Assembly: GCF_032854445.1 (NCBI RefSeq)
Contig: NC_088300.1
Coordinates: 2,914,001-2,978,000 of the forward strand
Length of the DNA: 64,000 nt
Reading direction: 5' to 3'
DNA from: Liolophura sinensis
Taxonomy: Eukaryota; Mollusca; Polyplacophora; Chitonida; Chitonidae
In this document: positions 24,701 through 35,999 of the stretch, piece by piece
Layout of the letters: every line of letters begins with the position of its first letter
How positions within the stretch are numbered: position 1 is the first letter of the stretch
Position numbers and translations under genes: made by a program
The notes under the pieces: generated by a model
Databases searched by the model: none
Told to the model about the DNA's origin: nothing
What the model saw: the letters and a program-made list of their open reading frames with translations, nothing else

Positions 24701-27700
24701 TACACTGCCCTGTACTTTCCCTGCACCTTTCTGTTTGTCTGGCATCTCTGCAGTCGTGATATCCTGTCAAAACATTTGGAAAAGCAAATCAATAAATAAC
24801 TAGTAGGCAGATAACTTTTCCGGTAAATAAAGCTAACCTGCATTACAACTGTATAAAAGAATGGTGAGATCATACTGTTAATACAACTCATCATTACCCA
24901 ATTTCACTGAGATTAAAGTCAGAGAAAAGGTATTATGTGAGACAATACCTGTTCAGGAACAGAAAACACAGGGTTGTCCCATTCCTCAAATAGGTCAGCC
25001 AGGCTTTTTGATTCATCACCAAGTGCTGTAATACAAGTAAGTGATGATTTGTAATTCATGATTTATTTGAAAACTACAACTCAAAAATGGTACTGACTGA
25101 GTTTGTTACCCTCTGGAAATAAAGATATTATTACTATTATGCCATTAACATTGAATGTCTAGGTTTAAGTTTTAAAAGAATGGCTCAAAAATATTAAAAT
25201 TCTGTGGACAGGAACGCAAAAACTCACAAAATACTACCTCAAAGCTATCAAGGTACGTAAATCACATTTCACCTTTTGAAGATGGGTTTCTCCACTTTAT
25301 AGAATCCTCTTCACACTGATTAGTTACATGATCAGCCCACAGTTCATCCACCTTGTGATCACCCATGATCTCCCCTGATGTTTTGTCCACATTGGTGGAT
25401 AGCTCATCAGTTTCTGCATTGCTTGTAGATGGTTTGCTCAAAGAGTATGCCAAATCATGTGAAAGAAGCTTCTTCTTCGGCAAGAGCTCTTGATCTGGGT
25501 GAAAATTTGAACCAACTTTTTACATGAAAATGTGACATTTATTTAAATAAAACATAGCTGATAAAGGAAAGAAGAAGAAACTTTTTAACATACTCATTAC
25601 AAGACAACTAGTAAAAACTGATCTCATACCACCTTTATGTTCAGTGTTATTGTTCTGTTTAAGCCACAATTCCCAGCCAGCTTCATCCAGAGAGTGCCCA
25701 GTGAGAGGATGGATAACTATTTTCTTTCCTGTGAGAGGAAACAAATCTCATGTAAGGGTTTCTGTATCTTTTAAGAATTAAATAAAATTGAATACTCTGA
25801 CTGCTTCCAGTTAATGTGGATCAGTCATTTTGGCACACATATTAAAAAGACATGTAGTTTAATTGTTAGAGCACATGTAGCAAATTTGTTTCTACATCTA
25901 ATCCACTAAACAAAAAAACAAAAACAAAATAAGCAAACTCACCAGACATAGGATGATTTCTGATTAAAAACTCATCAGTCTTTGAATCACAACCATCAGA
26001 ATCCTCAGTCATATTAGTCAGCAGATACTCAACTTCCCTTTGATTCAAAGGCGTGATTATTTTCTGATGTTCTTGATATCCAGTCTTTTTGTCAACCTGG
26101 GTATTTAAAGCGTCTCCACTGTTCTGATTAAGAAGGCAGCTATCAACACAGTTATCATCGCTTTTATCCTGGGTCAGCACAATGGTGTCTCTGATACAAT
26201 CTGCTGAAGGCAATTCCAATTTCAAACTTACATCTGAAGATTTATTTTCAACTGTTTCAGCAGTTACTCTGGCCATATCCTCTGGAACTTCTGTTTGAGC
26301 AGTTACCCTGGCCATATCCTCTGGAACTTCTGTTTGAGCAGTTACCCTGGTCATACCCTCTGGAACTTCTGTTTGTATACAAGTCTCCACTAATCCAATA
26401 CTCATTACATTATCTGAAGAACAGTTGTTAATTTTATCACTCAGGACTGGTGAGATTGTTGTAAAACTATTCCCATTCTCACTGTAAAGTTTGGTTTCAG
26501 ATGTCGGGAGGTGAGAACATATACCAGTCTCTAATGAACACTGATTTGACTTTCCAGGCGAATGGACCAAGAGGCCAGGCTGGTTTGGGCATGGGCTTAC
26601 ATGGCAAACAGGTGTGTGACATGAAGGCGAAGGAGTAATCAATAAGTCAATGAGATCTTTGTCTGGAGGCATCAAATCACTGTCACGCTCATTGACACTG
26701 GTCACAATATCAGGCGAGAAAAATGTCTTCGCATCACTACCTGGTGCAGATGATACATCAACAGTCTCAAACAAACTACTGTCATCTTTCTGCAAATTTC
26801 CTGGTGAGTTAACTATCGGTTTCATAGTCCTGAAATCAAATCCCTGAGACATTTCCACATCTGTACTAGGTTCAGGCTTCCATACCTTTTTGTCATGATT
26901 TCGTCCTGGTCCACTATATTCAGACCCTGCATCAAGGGAAGAAATGTTGTCAATAGAAGTCAGCAAAGACCGTTTTGAGTCACATTGGTAAGACTTGAAC
27001 ACATCTTTAGAATCAACCATGTTATAACTCTCCTGACTCAGCCTTATTTTTCCATCTTGAGAACAAAATTCTTTCTGAATCTTTTCATCACATGTGACAG
27101 AATTCCCATTCATCACTGACCTCTCAGATGATTCCAGACTACATACTTTCATCACATTGTGTCTTCCAGGAGTCGTTTTTGTTCCTCCTTCAAAATGCTG
27201 TACTTTTATTGTTTCTGACATTGAAAAGTTGTTGTGAGGATCAAGATAATCCAATTGTGAGGAATTATCCAACTTGCAACTTGCAGTTGTTTCCAGAGGG
27301 TGATGCTTATTAAATGCAAAATCCTCTTCAATCTTAACTTTACACTTTGCCTGTTCACATGACACCTCACTCCTGCTAGAGCTATTCTTGGACAACGCAG
27401 ACACTGTTGTAATTAAGGACTCAGTAGTCATAAATTGGTTGACTTTGGCTGTTCCACTTTTATGCCTAGAAATTACAGGAAAAATGCTGTTTTGAATGAA
27501 TTCTCCACTGCGCCCAGTTCCTGAGTGAATCACTGGCTCAGTGCTCGGATTCACTGGTGCAGATGACTGGCAACCCTGTTTAGAGGCTGAACAAGTCAAT
27601 ACAGGATGCAAGTCCGGGTTTCTCGCACTTCCAGAATCCAATGACACATCACACAGCTTACCTGAACTTTCACTTGTCAATGAAACTTTCGACGCACTGC

Positions 27701-30700
27701 TGTGTTTTTGCAGGCTGCCATCCACCTCCCGACTTCCTATCCCAGCTAACCTTGCAAGTTTGGAGGATGTGGTCTCTTTTCCCAGGCCAGACCTTTTCTT
27801 GCCAGCCAAGGTGTTTGATGTGCTTCTGTTGTGTATGTCAGCTTCCTTCATTGATGCACTACTCTGAGGCATACATGTACTGGTAACAGTCTCACAACTT
27901 ACAACTTTATCTGTTTTACCCTTACTTTGCAACTGCTCTACTGTTTCTCTCAACTTTTTTAATGAACTCAATATGGAACTTTTTGGACACACCTGATAAA
28001 TGTTACATTTCTGTTGGTCACCAGATGGTTTGCCTAAGGATTCCCTCAACTCTTTCAGCTTGCAAGTCACTGCTGATGGATTTCTCTCACCTTGTATTCC
28101 TTTGCTCTGTTTCGCTCGTAAGGATGACAGATTACTAGATTTTCGTTGCTTGAATATTGATTGAAAAGTTTTAACAGTTGGCTTTCGGAGGCGAACTGAT
28201 TGTGGACATACACTTGAATCCAAATAGCCTGTGGTAGTATCTGCCGTCATTCCTGGATCAATTCCAGAATCATCCGCTTCTCCAGCAAGATCGGGGGATT
28301 TGGAATGAAGAGTAATCCCACTGGGATTATGAGGAGCACACAAGGGATCCTCTTCATCAGCACTGACCTTCACTGATCCTGAGGTACATGTTAATGTGGA
28401 TGATGTATCAGAACTGAATGTGGAATTAACAGGACTGACACATGTCTTAGTAAGGTCTGGGAAAGCCTGGAAATTATCTTTGTTATTTTCTTTTATCTCC
28501 AAATCACTATCTTCTTTGGCCTTCTCAGTCATAACTTCATGCGGGGAGGATGAAACTGTAACTGTAGCATCTCTCTGACTACTTTTGATAACCTCTGAGC
28601 GAAGACTGTTTTCGGTATCGATTGTAGACATTTGCAGGTGCTTTGGAGAGTCTGGCTCTACTGTATGACTGGTATTATCAATGTTAAACTGTGTGCAATT
28701 GCTGGATGCTTCTGCATCTAGTGTGGTACCGACTGGACCGACATTAACACTGAATTGCTGCTGAAACTCCTCTACAAATTCTCTCACTGTTGATAAAACT
28801 GTCTCCCAATCTTTGAATTCTACCAAGGTTTTGGCTGGATCAAATGTTATGTCGTATTCATTGAATCGGCATGATATATTCACCACAAATATCCCGTGTT
28901 TATCTGAATGCTTTGTTGGACTAGATGACAACAGAGAAGTCTCCGATGTGACTGGTGTTGTTGCAATAACATCTTTTTTTCTTGAGGAATAAAATTTCTT
29001 CAATGTTTTATTTAAAAATTTGTGAATTTCCGTCTTCAAAACAAGTCTTGTGTTGATATAGACAAACTGTAAGTTTTTGTTGAAATGACCTTCACTACTT
29101 ATATACCCTGATACCCTGAACTTGTCTTTGGAACAGTTGACTTCTGACAAATTAGCAGCTTTAACTGCACCATACAACTGCTTGAATATTCCCAGAGTGG
29201 AATTGCACTTATTAGTCTGGAGAATCTTGTTCCCAGTTTCATCATTCCTTAGTGACATGGACACTCCAGGGTTCATCAGAGCGATGGCTTCCAGTCTTTG
29301 TTTAATGAGTTCTAACTCCAGAATCTGATTGGTCATTCTCTTTCTGACTGGTCGTTTATTGAAGAGGCCATGGACAGTGACTGTTGTTCCTGCCGATGGC
29401 CTCTGTAGTTTGGCTTCACCTGATGGATGAGCCTTCCCATTGTGAAATAATTTGCAATAGGTCTTTGAAGACTGTTTCACTCTTGTACTGATGTCCAAAA
29501 TAGCAGACATCTCACAGATACTGGCTAAAGCTTCCCCACGAAAACCAAAATACTCCAGGTTGTCCAAGTCCATCAGTCCTTTGCACTTACTTGTGTAATG
29601 CCTTAGGGAAAGAATAAAATTATATGTTTGATTATAGTTATCAAATGTTTAGATAGATTTAGTTGATTGGTGTTTTATCCTGTACTCAAGAACATTTCAC
29701 TTATACGGAGCATTATGGAGAGAGGAACCCAGCAGAACCGGGGGGAACCCACAACCATCAGCAGGTTGCGGGCAGACCTTTCCATATTAGGCTGGAGTGG
29801 AACTCAGCATGAGCTTGACTTGAACTCCTAGCGACCACATTGGTGAGAGGCTCCTGGGCCATTGCGCCATGGTGGTGTGCTAACCACCTCGGCCACTAAG
29901 GCCCCATTCAGATATAAATAGAATGTCAGATATGACAGTTACCATACCTTCTCAATAATTACAGACAATCGCTAATTGAGACATACTGAAAGTAAGCGGG
30001 TAGATCATAGAAGTCTCACCCTTAATTATAAAAAGATGGTTTGCAACATATCACCACATGCATTTCAAGAAAAAGTTAGTAATACATGTACATTCATATG
30101 TATATGTCATTTAATTAGCTAAACCAGTCTTTAAACTTTACCATACAAATGCCTTCAGCACCCACTGATATACATACCAGACAACCATGTGAGAATATCG
30201 AGCTCTGAGGAGTACCTTTGCTGTGAATGGCATCGGTAATTTCACAGAAAATATATGAACAATGTTCGCTCAGAAAACAAAGTTCAAGTGCTTAGATCCA
30301 ACTAAAAAGATTTCCCAGTTCCCTGATGAGAATACAAACCATGTAGATTTCATCTGGCACCTGCAGGTCTGGGACATGCAAGGCTTCCCATGTGTATGTA
30401 TCTGCTAATCACTCTAAAGGTATACTCAAAAGTTACGAAATATGCACGGTGTGACATGTAAATACATTACAATGTATCTCAACACTCATCCCTCGGAAAC
30501 CTCACTCAGTTCAATCGGACTTCAATTAAACTGAAGTATCTTGACACACTCCTCAGATGAACGTGAGTGAGAAAAAATATACAATGTTAATTACAAAGAT
30601 CAAGACCCCATGCACGAAACCTGCTACAAACTCACCACAAAAAGCAGGATTAAAATATTATAGAAATTCACAGCTTGTATGTATCCCACTGATAATACAT

Positions 30701-32750
30701 TTTTAAGGAGCTTTCCCAAATCAATGGCGGGCTTACGGGTACATAAAATGGCAAATGAATGAATGATTACCTACTGTGAAAGAACTTTTGAACCAAATTT
30801 TATTTTCAATGCGGCAATAAAAGCTTTTAAACAGGACTTGATCAGCAGGAGCAAACACCAGACGTCTCTGGCCACATCTGTCCATTCTGCCCAAGAAAGG
30901 TCAGGAACTATTAACATTGGTATTCTTAACTGGATTCCAAGCCAAGATTTCCTCGTATTTGGGCAAACACACATTACACAATACAGAATTCAACACCTAT
31001 TGGATTCTGGAACCAGTCAATAGAATATAAAGTTCCACAACTGTCAAAGCCTGGTATGCATGAAAAACACGCCTGTCCGTTTCTGATGTACAGGCATAAA
31101 GTATGTCAAACCACATATCAAGGCCAATATTAAGGGCTTGAGAATATCGTAAAATAAGTAAGTAGCTGTGTATATATGTCAAACTGTGCCAGGAAAGTTT
31201 GTATTGTTTCTCCAGAATCATTCTAGCGTGCACTCGTATCGTGTTTTACTACCAGCCGGTTTACACAATGATGTTGAAATGAACTCAATTTTTTCAGATA
31301 GTCTTCTTGTAAGTTCTAAATGCCACTAGTTATGAATGACAAATAATTAGCTTTCAAATTCCGAGCACCATATTTCTGACAACATCTCTATCTAAACAAC
31401 AGATTCTATTGGCCTATGTTCAGTGGAATGCAGCTAATCAACACATATGTTACAAAAGTGATGTACTCACGTGTTACAAGTGAAAATTCTGAAAACATCT
31501 GTGTTTCTGCAATTTTGTAGTTCAAAAATGTATACCAATGTACATGTATGCAGAGTTTTAAACGACATTGGCATGATTGAAAAACAGTCATCCTATCACA
31601 CAAGAAGTTAAATCTTTTCAAAACCCATCAGTGTCTCTCCCTATCTTGCCAAGCTGGTGAGACTCACTGAGGTGTGACGGAGATGTGAACTACTGTCACT
31701 GATTGACTCCCCTGCTCCCCACAGAGAGTGTACGAGTTAAAGTGCCACTCTGGTCAGAATACAAATTGCGTAGAACTATTACAATGATATGAAAGAAATC
31801 CTATGGAGTAAGCCTAACACTATGTTTCAATAGGATTTTGATGAATAACACTATTTAACCCATGTAACTGAAGATTCCTTTTGAAACAAAATCTTTGGCT
31901 GTGTCCGTAAAATTTCAGACAGCTCAGACAGATTGATTTAAACCCTGATAAAGTTTACCTTTCAAAATAAATCAGTGCAAAACTTTTGTGACTTGCACAT
32001 ACACTAGCAATAGGGGTGATGATCGCAAGACTTAATGGCCTTTATCTGTATGACATTGCCTGAAACCACATGTGCAATAACGCAACTAAACTGAAAGAAT
32101 TACAACTGTTCATAATGATCCAATTTACAGGTTTTGGTAACAACTATATTTCTTAATGCACTATTGAAGAAAACTATTATATCAATTCTAAATTCAAGCC
32201 ATGAGACCACCAAGATCACCCAAACTGACGTAAAATTCCGTCCATTACTATGAGACTCATTTTTGTAAATTCTCAAGTTCTGCTGATTTTAGAGGGTGTT
32301 TTGAAGTTTGTCTGGAGTGTAGGATGATATCCTACTGGAAAAATGTAGCACCAAATGTAATACTTTATGACATTTATTTGCCTCAAAAATGCCCTTTCAT
32401 GGCTGAAATTTGAGCTCATTTAGGGTAATTTGTCTGTGCATAGACATGTGTACTTGTAGTAAATTTTATTGAACAAAATTCTCAATAATAGTCCTTAAAC
32501 TTCAACAGGCTATACACTAAATATTTATCACACACCTTGTTGCTATGACATCCAGCTGACCACTGCGTATTCCTGAGCCATTGTCCACCACCTGGATCTT
32601 GAAGCAAGGCATGTCTACACGAACAGCCACACAGTTGGCTCCAGCATCCAGCGAGTTCAAAACCAGCTCTTCAACACACTGGGTTACACTGGTGATGGCC
32701 ACTTCAGACCTCAGATGACTGGACACACTGTCTGGCAGGAGACGGATCAT
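18769..32750 (-). CDS. MLH3: DNA mismatch repair protein Mlh3 (MutL-gamma subunit), 13 coding exons, 1724 aa
   Basis: Partner of MLH1 in the MutL-gamma endonuclease for meiotic crossover resolution and some mismatch and repeat repair. Exons (minus): 32750-32536, 29601-25943, 25728-25633, 25494-25273, 25025-24949, 24763-24659, 24349-24280, 23639-23568, 23300-23118, 22593-22466, 20972-20894, 19243-19086, 18879-18769. They sum to 5175 nt in one unbroken frame. The GHKL ATPase motifs are intact: E28 and N32 in [17 protein letters not shown] at 56-60, GFRGEALAS at 91-99, then [12 protein letters not shown]. The endonuclease metal motif [12 protein letters not shown] is intact (D1490, H1492, E1496, E1501), with ACHGAIKF (C1634) and QCAHGRP (C1665, H1667). 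Human MLH3 is 1453 aa. The extra length is in a Ser/Thr-rich linker, nearly all in one 3.66-kb exon, as in vertebrates. An in-frame TAA just upstream supports this start, though an acceptor-like site there allows a 5' UTR exon. Confidence 0.96.
19490..20557 (+). repeat. Dispersed ~1.1-kb repeat, copy 1, interrupted by an assembly gap (MLH3 intron 11)
   Basis: Blocks match the reverse complement of 33199-34390 in order: TGTATCACATGATTTGA, ACAAACTGC, GTATTCTCTGAAT, ATTTGATTTTGGAGAC, CTTGAATAAA and GGTTGAAGAATTACAGTA as the right edge. No protein is coded. It could be a non-autonomous DNA transposon, but I could not find matching terminal inverted repeats. Confidence 0.65.
20322..20521. other. 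Assembly gap, exactly 200 N
   Basis: Both sides carry the same 36-bp sequence (20286-20321 and 20522-20557, beginning TGGATAAACAAGCGTGG). Abutting identical ends around a round-number gap suggest two overlapping contig ends left unmerged, so little or no sequence may be missing. The gap lies in an intron and does not touch MLH3 coding sequence. Confidence 0.9.
21237..21896. repeat. Tandem array of ~66-bp units with two copies of one SINE fragment inside
   Basis: The unit, with GATAAGACTGTGTATAATCT then GGGAGCCAATTCAACATTCA, occurs five times. Two minus-strand SINE 3' fragments (21315-21466 and 21686-21836), each with a long T run, sit at the same point within the unit and differ at only a few bases. 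The simplest history is one SINE insertion into a unit, followed by duplication of unit plus SINE. It lies in MLH3 intron 10, between the exons at 22593-22466 and 20972-20894. Confidence 0.85.
23727..24058 (-). repeat. Composite SINE: one internally deleted copy plus a second tRNA-like head
   Basis: From 23727 the minus-strand 3' block (GATTGGCATTTTACACCATA, ATATTTCACTCAT) is joined directly to the head half (GGAGAGGAAGCCAGCATGAG, GGACTTGAACTCAAAGCAAC), skipping the GGTTTCCC middle. A second head-like block follows (GAGCCGGACTTAAACTTACA, ending TACCACGGAGCTCC). Similar AG(A)TCAGCA(G/A)ATAAG sequence stands on both sides (about 23710 and 24061), so the composite probably inserted as one piece. 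It lies in MLH3 intron 7. Confidence 0.75.
26258..26380 (-). repeat. In-frame 39-bp x 3 repeat inside MLH3 exon 2
   Basis: The coded unit [13 protein letters not shown] occurs three times in tandem at about residues 1147-1187 (the first copy has G and T for D and A). The repeat is 13 codons long, so copy-number change keeps the frame. It lies in the poorly conserved linker between the ATPase and endonuclease domains. Confidence 0.85.
29655..29910 (-). repeat. SINE, near full length, in MLH3 intron 1
   Basis: The minus-strand 3' block (GATTGGTGTTTTATCCTGTA, CTCAAGAACATTTCACTTAT), the middle block (GGGGGGAACCCACAACCATC), and the head (TGACTTGAACTC, GGCTCCTGGGCCATTGCGCC, CTCGGCCACTAAGGCCCC) are in the order expected. 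The end of the head is well preserved, but I found no clear target duplication. Confidence 0.8.
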
Positions 32751-33198
32751 AGTGCTGCCTTAAGAGGAGGGCACTAAGTGTGACATGGCACTACAGGATT
32801 AGTGCCTTATAGAAAGGCTTCCATAAATGTTATGTCATGGCATCATCCTGGTTTCTGTGAGCTTTGCACATTATCCTAATAATGATATCCAGGTAGATTT
32901 CCAGTATAACAGTTCAGGATCCACACAATCAGGTCTTCCATAAACACTTGATCATGCCATCTGAAATTTCAAACAATTGCATTACAATTATGTATTCTTG
33001 TTTAGAATGTTCAAGAAACAGACTGACATGTACAAGGCATCAATACATGTAACTGGTGTGTTAATAGAAAACTGCAATCAGATATCCAACAAGCATAACG
33101 ATCATATAAATGTTTAAGATGACAAGGTCTAACTTACATGGTGATATTCTACACATTTGTTTATGAACTTTGCTGACTTTTTCAGGGCAGGCTACATG

Positions 33199-34390
33199 TA
33201 CTGTAATTCTTCAACCTTTTTGCACGTTTGCAAGGTATTTATTCAAGCCTATTCTGAAGGCTTTATTCTAGGTTGACTATTAAAATTGTACTTTTGTGTT
33301 GCCCTGAAACTGGCAAATCCAACCGATGTAGTTTGGTCTCCAAAATCAAATCAAAATGTGCATGAATTGCACTGAAAATTGCTCTTTCAAATGCAAAAAA
33401 GTTGAGGAATCAGGGTACGTAGGCAGCATACAATAACTCCACCAATGACACAAAAATATTGTATGACTCCAAAATAACTTCTTAAAGTGTCAGGGAGAAG
33501 TTCCAACTGACACCAAGAGTGCATTCTTCAATTTCCATTTCTACTGAAAAAAAGTACTTTTCTAAAAGATGCAATTTGAGACTGTGGACATTCAAGCACT
33601 TACCACTTTCCTAGTGCTTACATATTTAACTCGTGTCAACATGGTGGTGAAAATATTGTCTAAACAACATGAATGTTAAGGATACTGCAACCCCTCTTCA
33701 ACAAAATTTCGCATTTTGCCTTGTGAAACCTAAAATATTTATCAAGTAGTCATTTGTATATATATATATATATTGAGAGCCAAATTTCGTATGTTGTTTC
33801 TTCTCAAATTATTAACACTTTCAAAAACTTATTATTGAAATTCGTAGCTTACTATTTAAACTAAAAAATTTCACTAATTTTCACTAAATTTTTTTTTAAT
33901 AATATCCTTAAAACTAGATAAGATATCAGAATTTACAGGGACTGTTTTATTAGTCTAACTGTTTATCTACATATGTATTAAATTTCAAAGCATCAAGTTG
34001 AAAAATGTGAGAAACAAAAGTATTCTACCACAAGACTGTCTCAAAAACAGAAACAAGGCATTCAGAGAATACCGGCAACTCCCCTGATTTCGCAGTTTGT
34101 AAAACAGCATAATGTTCAAATCATGTGATACATTCCAGTAGTGACTTCTAAACCAAAAAAGTACAACGAGGCATGTCATAGGCATTACTCGCTAATTATA
34201 TAGTGCTAAAATCTTTCCAATAAACCAACAAGAAAGAACAAAATCATTATACTGTCACAACTATGACTCTTTATCGTATGCGTAAGGATTGCAGAGCAGT
34301 GACTTCATATGTTATGGAGTTGCAAACCACTGTGGTGGTAAAAGGCACTGAAGGGAGCTAGTGCACAGAATCGGCCTCAGATTTTTGTTC
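33199..34390 (-). repeat. Dispersed ~1.1-kb repeat, copy 2 (inverted relative to copy 1)
   Basis: On the minus strand it runs from about GTGCACTAGCTCC through TGTATCACATGATTTGAACA, CCGGTATTCTCTGAAT and TTTGATTTTGGAGACCAAAC to GGTTGAAGAATTACAGTA. These are the same landmarks as 19490-20557. The middle of the two copies (about 33400-34000) aligns poorly by eye, so indels or nested insertions are likely. No coding capacity is seen. Confidence 0.6.
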
Positions 34391-34739
34391 ATTAATATCA
34401 ATTCTGCTCGTAAATAAAAGAACACCAAGAATGTTGGCATTATGGACAAATATTCTCTAATAAGAAACCTATTTCCGTAGACTAACATTAGTCATTGCTA
34501 CTGTACATTTAAATTACACATGCACTGTAATTAATATCTGACAATTTTCCCTTACAATTTACATGCCAACGAAGTCACAGATGTCATTTGGCAAGAATGT
34601 GAAGGTGTTGAGGATTTGATTTGAGCAGAGGCCACATTTACAGCTTAAGATCTTACAGGGCTTAATTCAGGAAACAACAGCTTTCTTGTTAAGCATGTTA
34701 GAGGCACACACTTATAACATGCAGCCAAATTTCTTCTTT

Positions 34740-34835
34740 TTCCAAACGCGACAGCTCTGTGGTACCGGAAGTGTTCACTATCGCACGTGTTTCATTCGTT
34801 GCTATGATGCCGCGGAAGAATCTTGCAGATGAAGA
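34740..34835. promoter_or_regulatory. CpG-containing, ETS-site promoter candidate upstream of MLH3
   Basis: In an AT-rich interval this short stretch has several CpGs and ACCGGAAGTG, a consensus ETS/GABPA site. Such sites mark broad promoters of housekeeping and repair genes in animals. It lies about 2 kb upstream of the MLH3 start, which has an acceptor-like CCCTCCTCTTAAG just before it, so a 5' UTR exon could begin here. This is inference only. Confidence 0.3.
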
Positions 34836-35094
34836 AAACTGGTTTAAATACAATCTAGTCATAACCTTTCTTGTATCTAGATTAATCCACGTAATAAATA
34901 ACATTTTCTCTAGATGTGTCACCTCCAAAATAACTTTAAACTAATGATACATGATGATACATTAATAGGGTACTGCTTCTTTCATCGCAACATGCGATAT
35001 GGGTGAGTGACAGGGCGCATGTAAACAATGTCAACTTTTGAATACTTGCATGTTCCTGACCCTCAGAAGTTTTCAGACAATTTTAATGAAATAC

Positions 35095-35167
35095 CTTCTG
35101 AAAATTTTGATTAGCAGCTGAGAAGACACCGAAGTCATCTTCGAGAGTACCGGGAATCTTCTGCCTG
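35095..35167 (-). other. Candidate exon, unidentified minus-strand transcript
   Basis: The stretch is bounded by a strong acceptor (TTTACTTACAG) and donor (CAGAAG/GTATTT). It is open in two frames, one reading RQKIPGTLEDDFGVFSAANQ, and it joins in open phase to the candidate exon at 35970-35787. It could equally be a 5' UTR exon of MLH3 or chance sequence. Confidence 0.28.
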
Positions 35168-35338
35168 CTGTAAGTAAATTTTAAAAATTGAATGACACGC
35201 AGAGCACAACTGTTGCTCTTTGAATGCAACAACAACATACGGTATTTTACCAGCACAACAGCCAACCCATGAAAATTATACCAAGAACTCATAGTCATAA
35301 AGTATACAGGTCATGTTAAGACTATGAGGAACACTCGT

Positions 35339-35525
35339 TTATTTATTTATTTGATTCGTGTTTTACGTCGTAAAATATTCAAGAAATTTCATTTATAGGA
35401 TATCGGTCAGCATTATGGTGGAATGAAATTGGGAAAAAAAAGAGGGAAACACATGACCATGTACAGGTTTCTCATTGCGCTGTGCTGGCCTGCAATGATC
35501 TCAGATGAGCTTGCTGTTCTACCTT
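35339..35525 (-). repeat. SINE, diverged
   Basis: The (TTTA)n tail, GATTCGTGTTTTACGTCGTA, CAGCATTATGGTGGAATGAA, GGAAACACATGACCATGTAC and a short remnant of the head (CATTGCGCTGTGCTGG) are in family order on the minus strand. The middle has decayed and the tRNA-like B box is missing. Confidence 0.7.
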
Positions 35526-35786
35526 AACAGCAGCCTTAAAGCTTAAGTATTAATCCGTGACCTTGTAGATTTGCATTTACATGTATGCATGAATGAAGAG
35601 ATATGTCATGCTTGCATACAACTGTAGCTCTAGTGTTATGTTTCTGCTCAACGGGTAGAGTAAATCTTTGGTGTTTTGACGAAACATCTTCCCTTCGGTA
35701 CATACTTCCACCATGTTTGAACTCCATATTTTACGCAATAATCAGTTTCATGTCACATGACATGGTGAAACCCTGTGGTTTTATAC

Positions 35787-35970
35787 CTTGACAGATTATG
35801 ATGTTTCGAACCAGAATCCAGAGTGACATGACAGTGAGTAGGGCAGGTAAAAATGACGACCAACCTATTAAAGTGGTGGCAACTTTTGCGCTGAAATCAT
35901 TGATTTTGTCATACGTATTGGAGTAGGGACTGTGCGTGTTTGTTTTGAAGCGTCCCTTTACGTGTTGTGT
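35787..35970 (-). other. Candidate exon coding one transmembrane segment, unidentified
   Basis: On the minus strand a TACTAAC branch-point consensus and TTTCTGTGAAG acceptor precede a 184-nt open stretch ending in a good CAAG/GTATAA donor. It codes a polar N-terminal part (NTHSPYSNTYDKINDF) and one hydrophobic segment (LIGWSSFLPALLTVMSLWIL) followed by RNI, which fits a single-pass membrane protein. No start codon or stop is in the exon and I recognise no family. It may be chance. Confidence 0.3.
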
Positions 35971-35999
35971 CTTCACAGAAACCAGTTTTATGCAGGTTA

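Noticed and set aside
9672-32750. A functional DNA-repair gene cluster (BABAM2 with MLH3)
   Set aside because: Both act in DNA repair but in different pathways, with the splicing gene DNAJC17 between them; proximity alone does not show a functional cluster.
33755-33775. TA dinucleotide run as a TATA box
   Set aside because: It is a simple (TA)n microsatellite with no gene start at a fitting distance on either strand.
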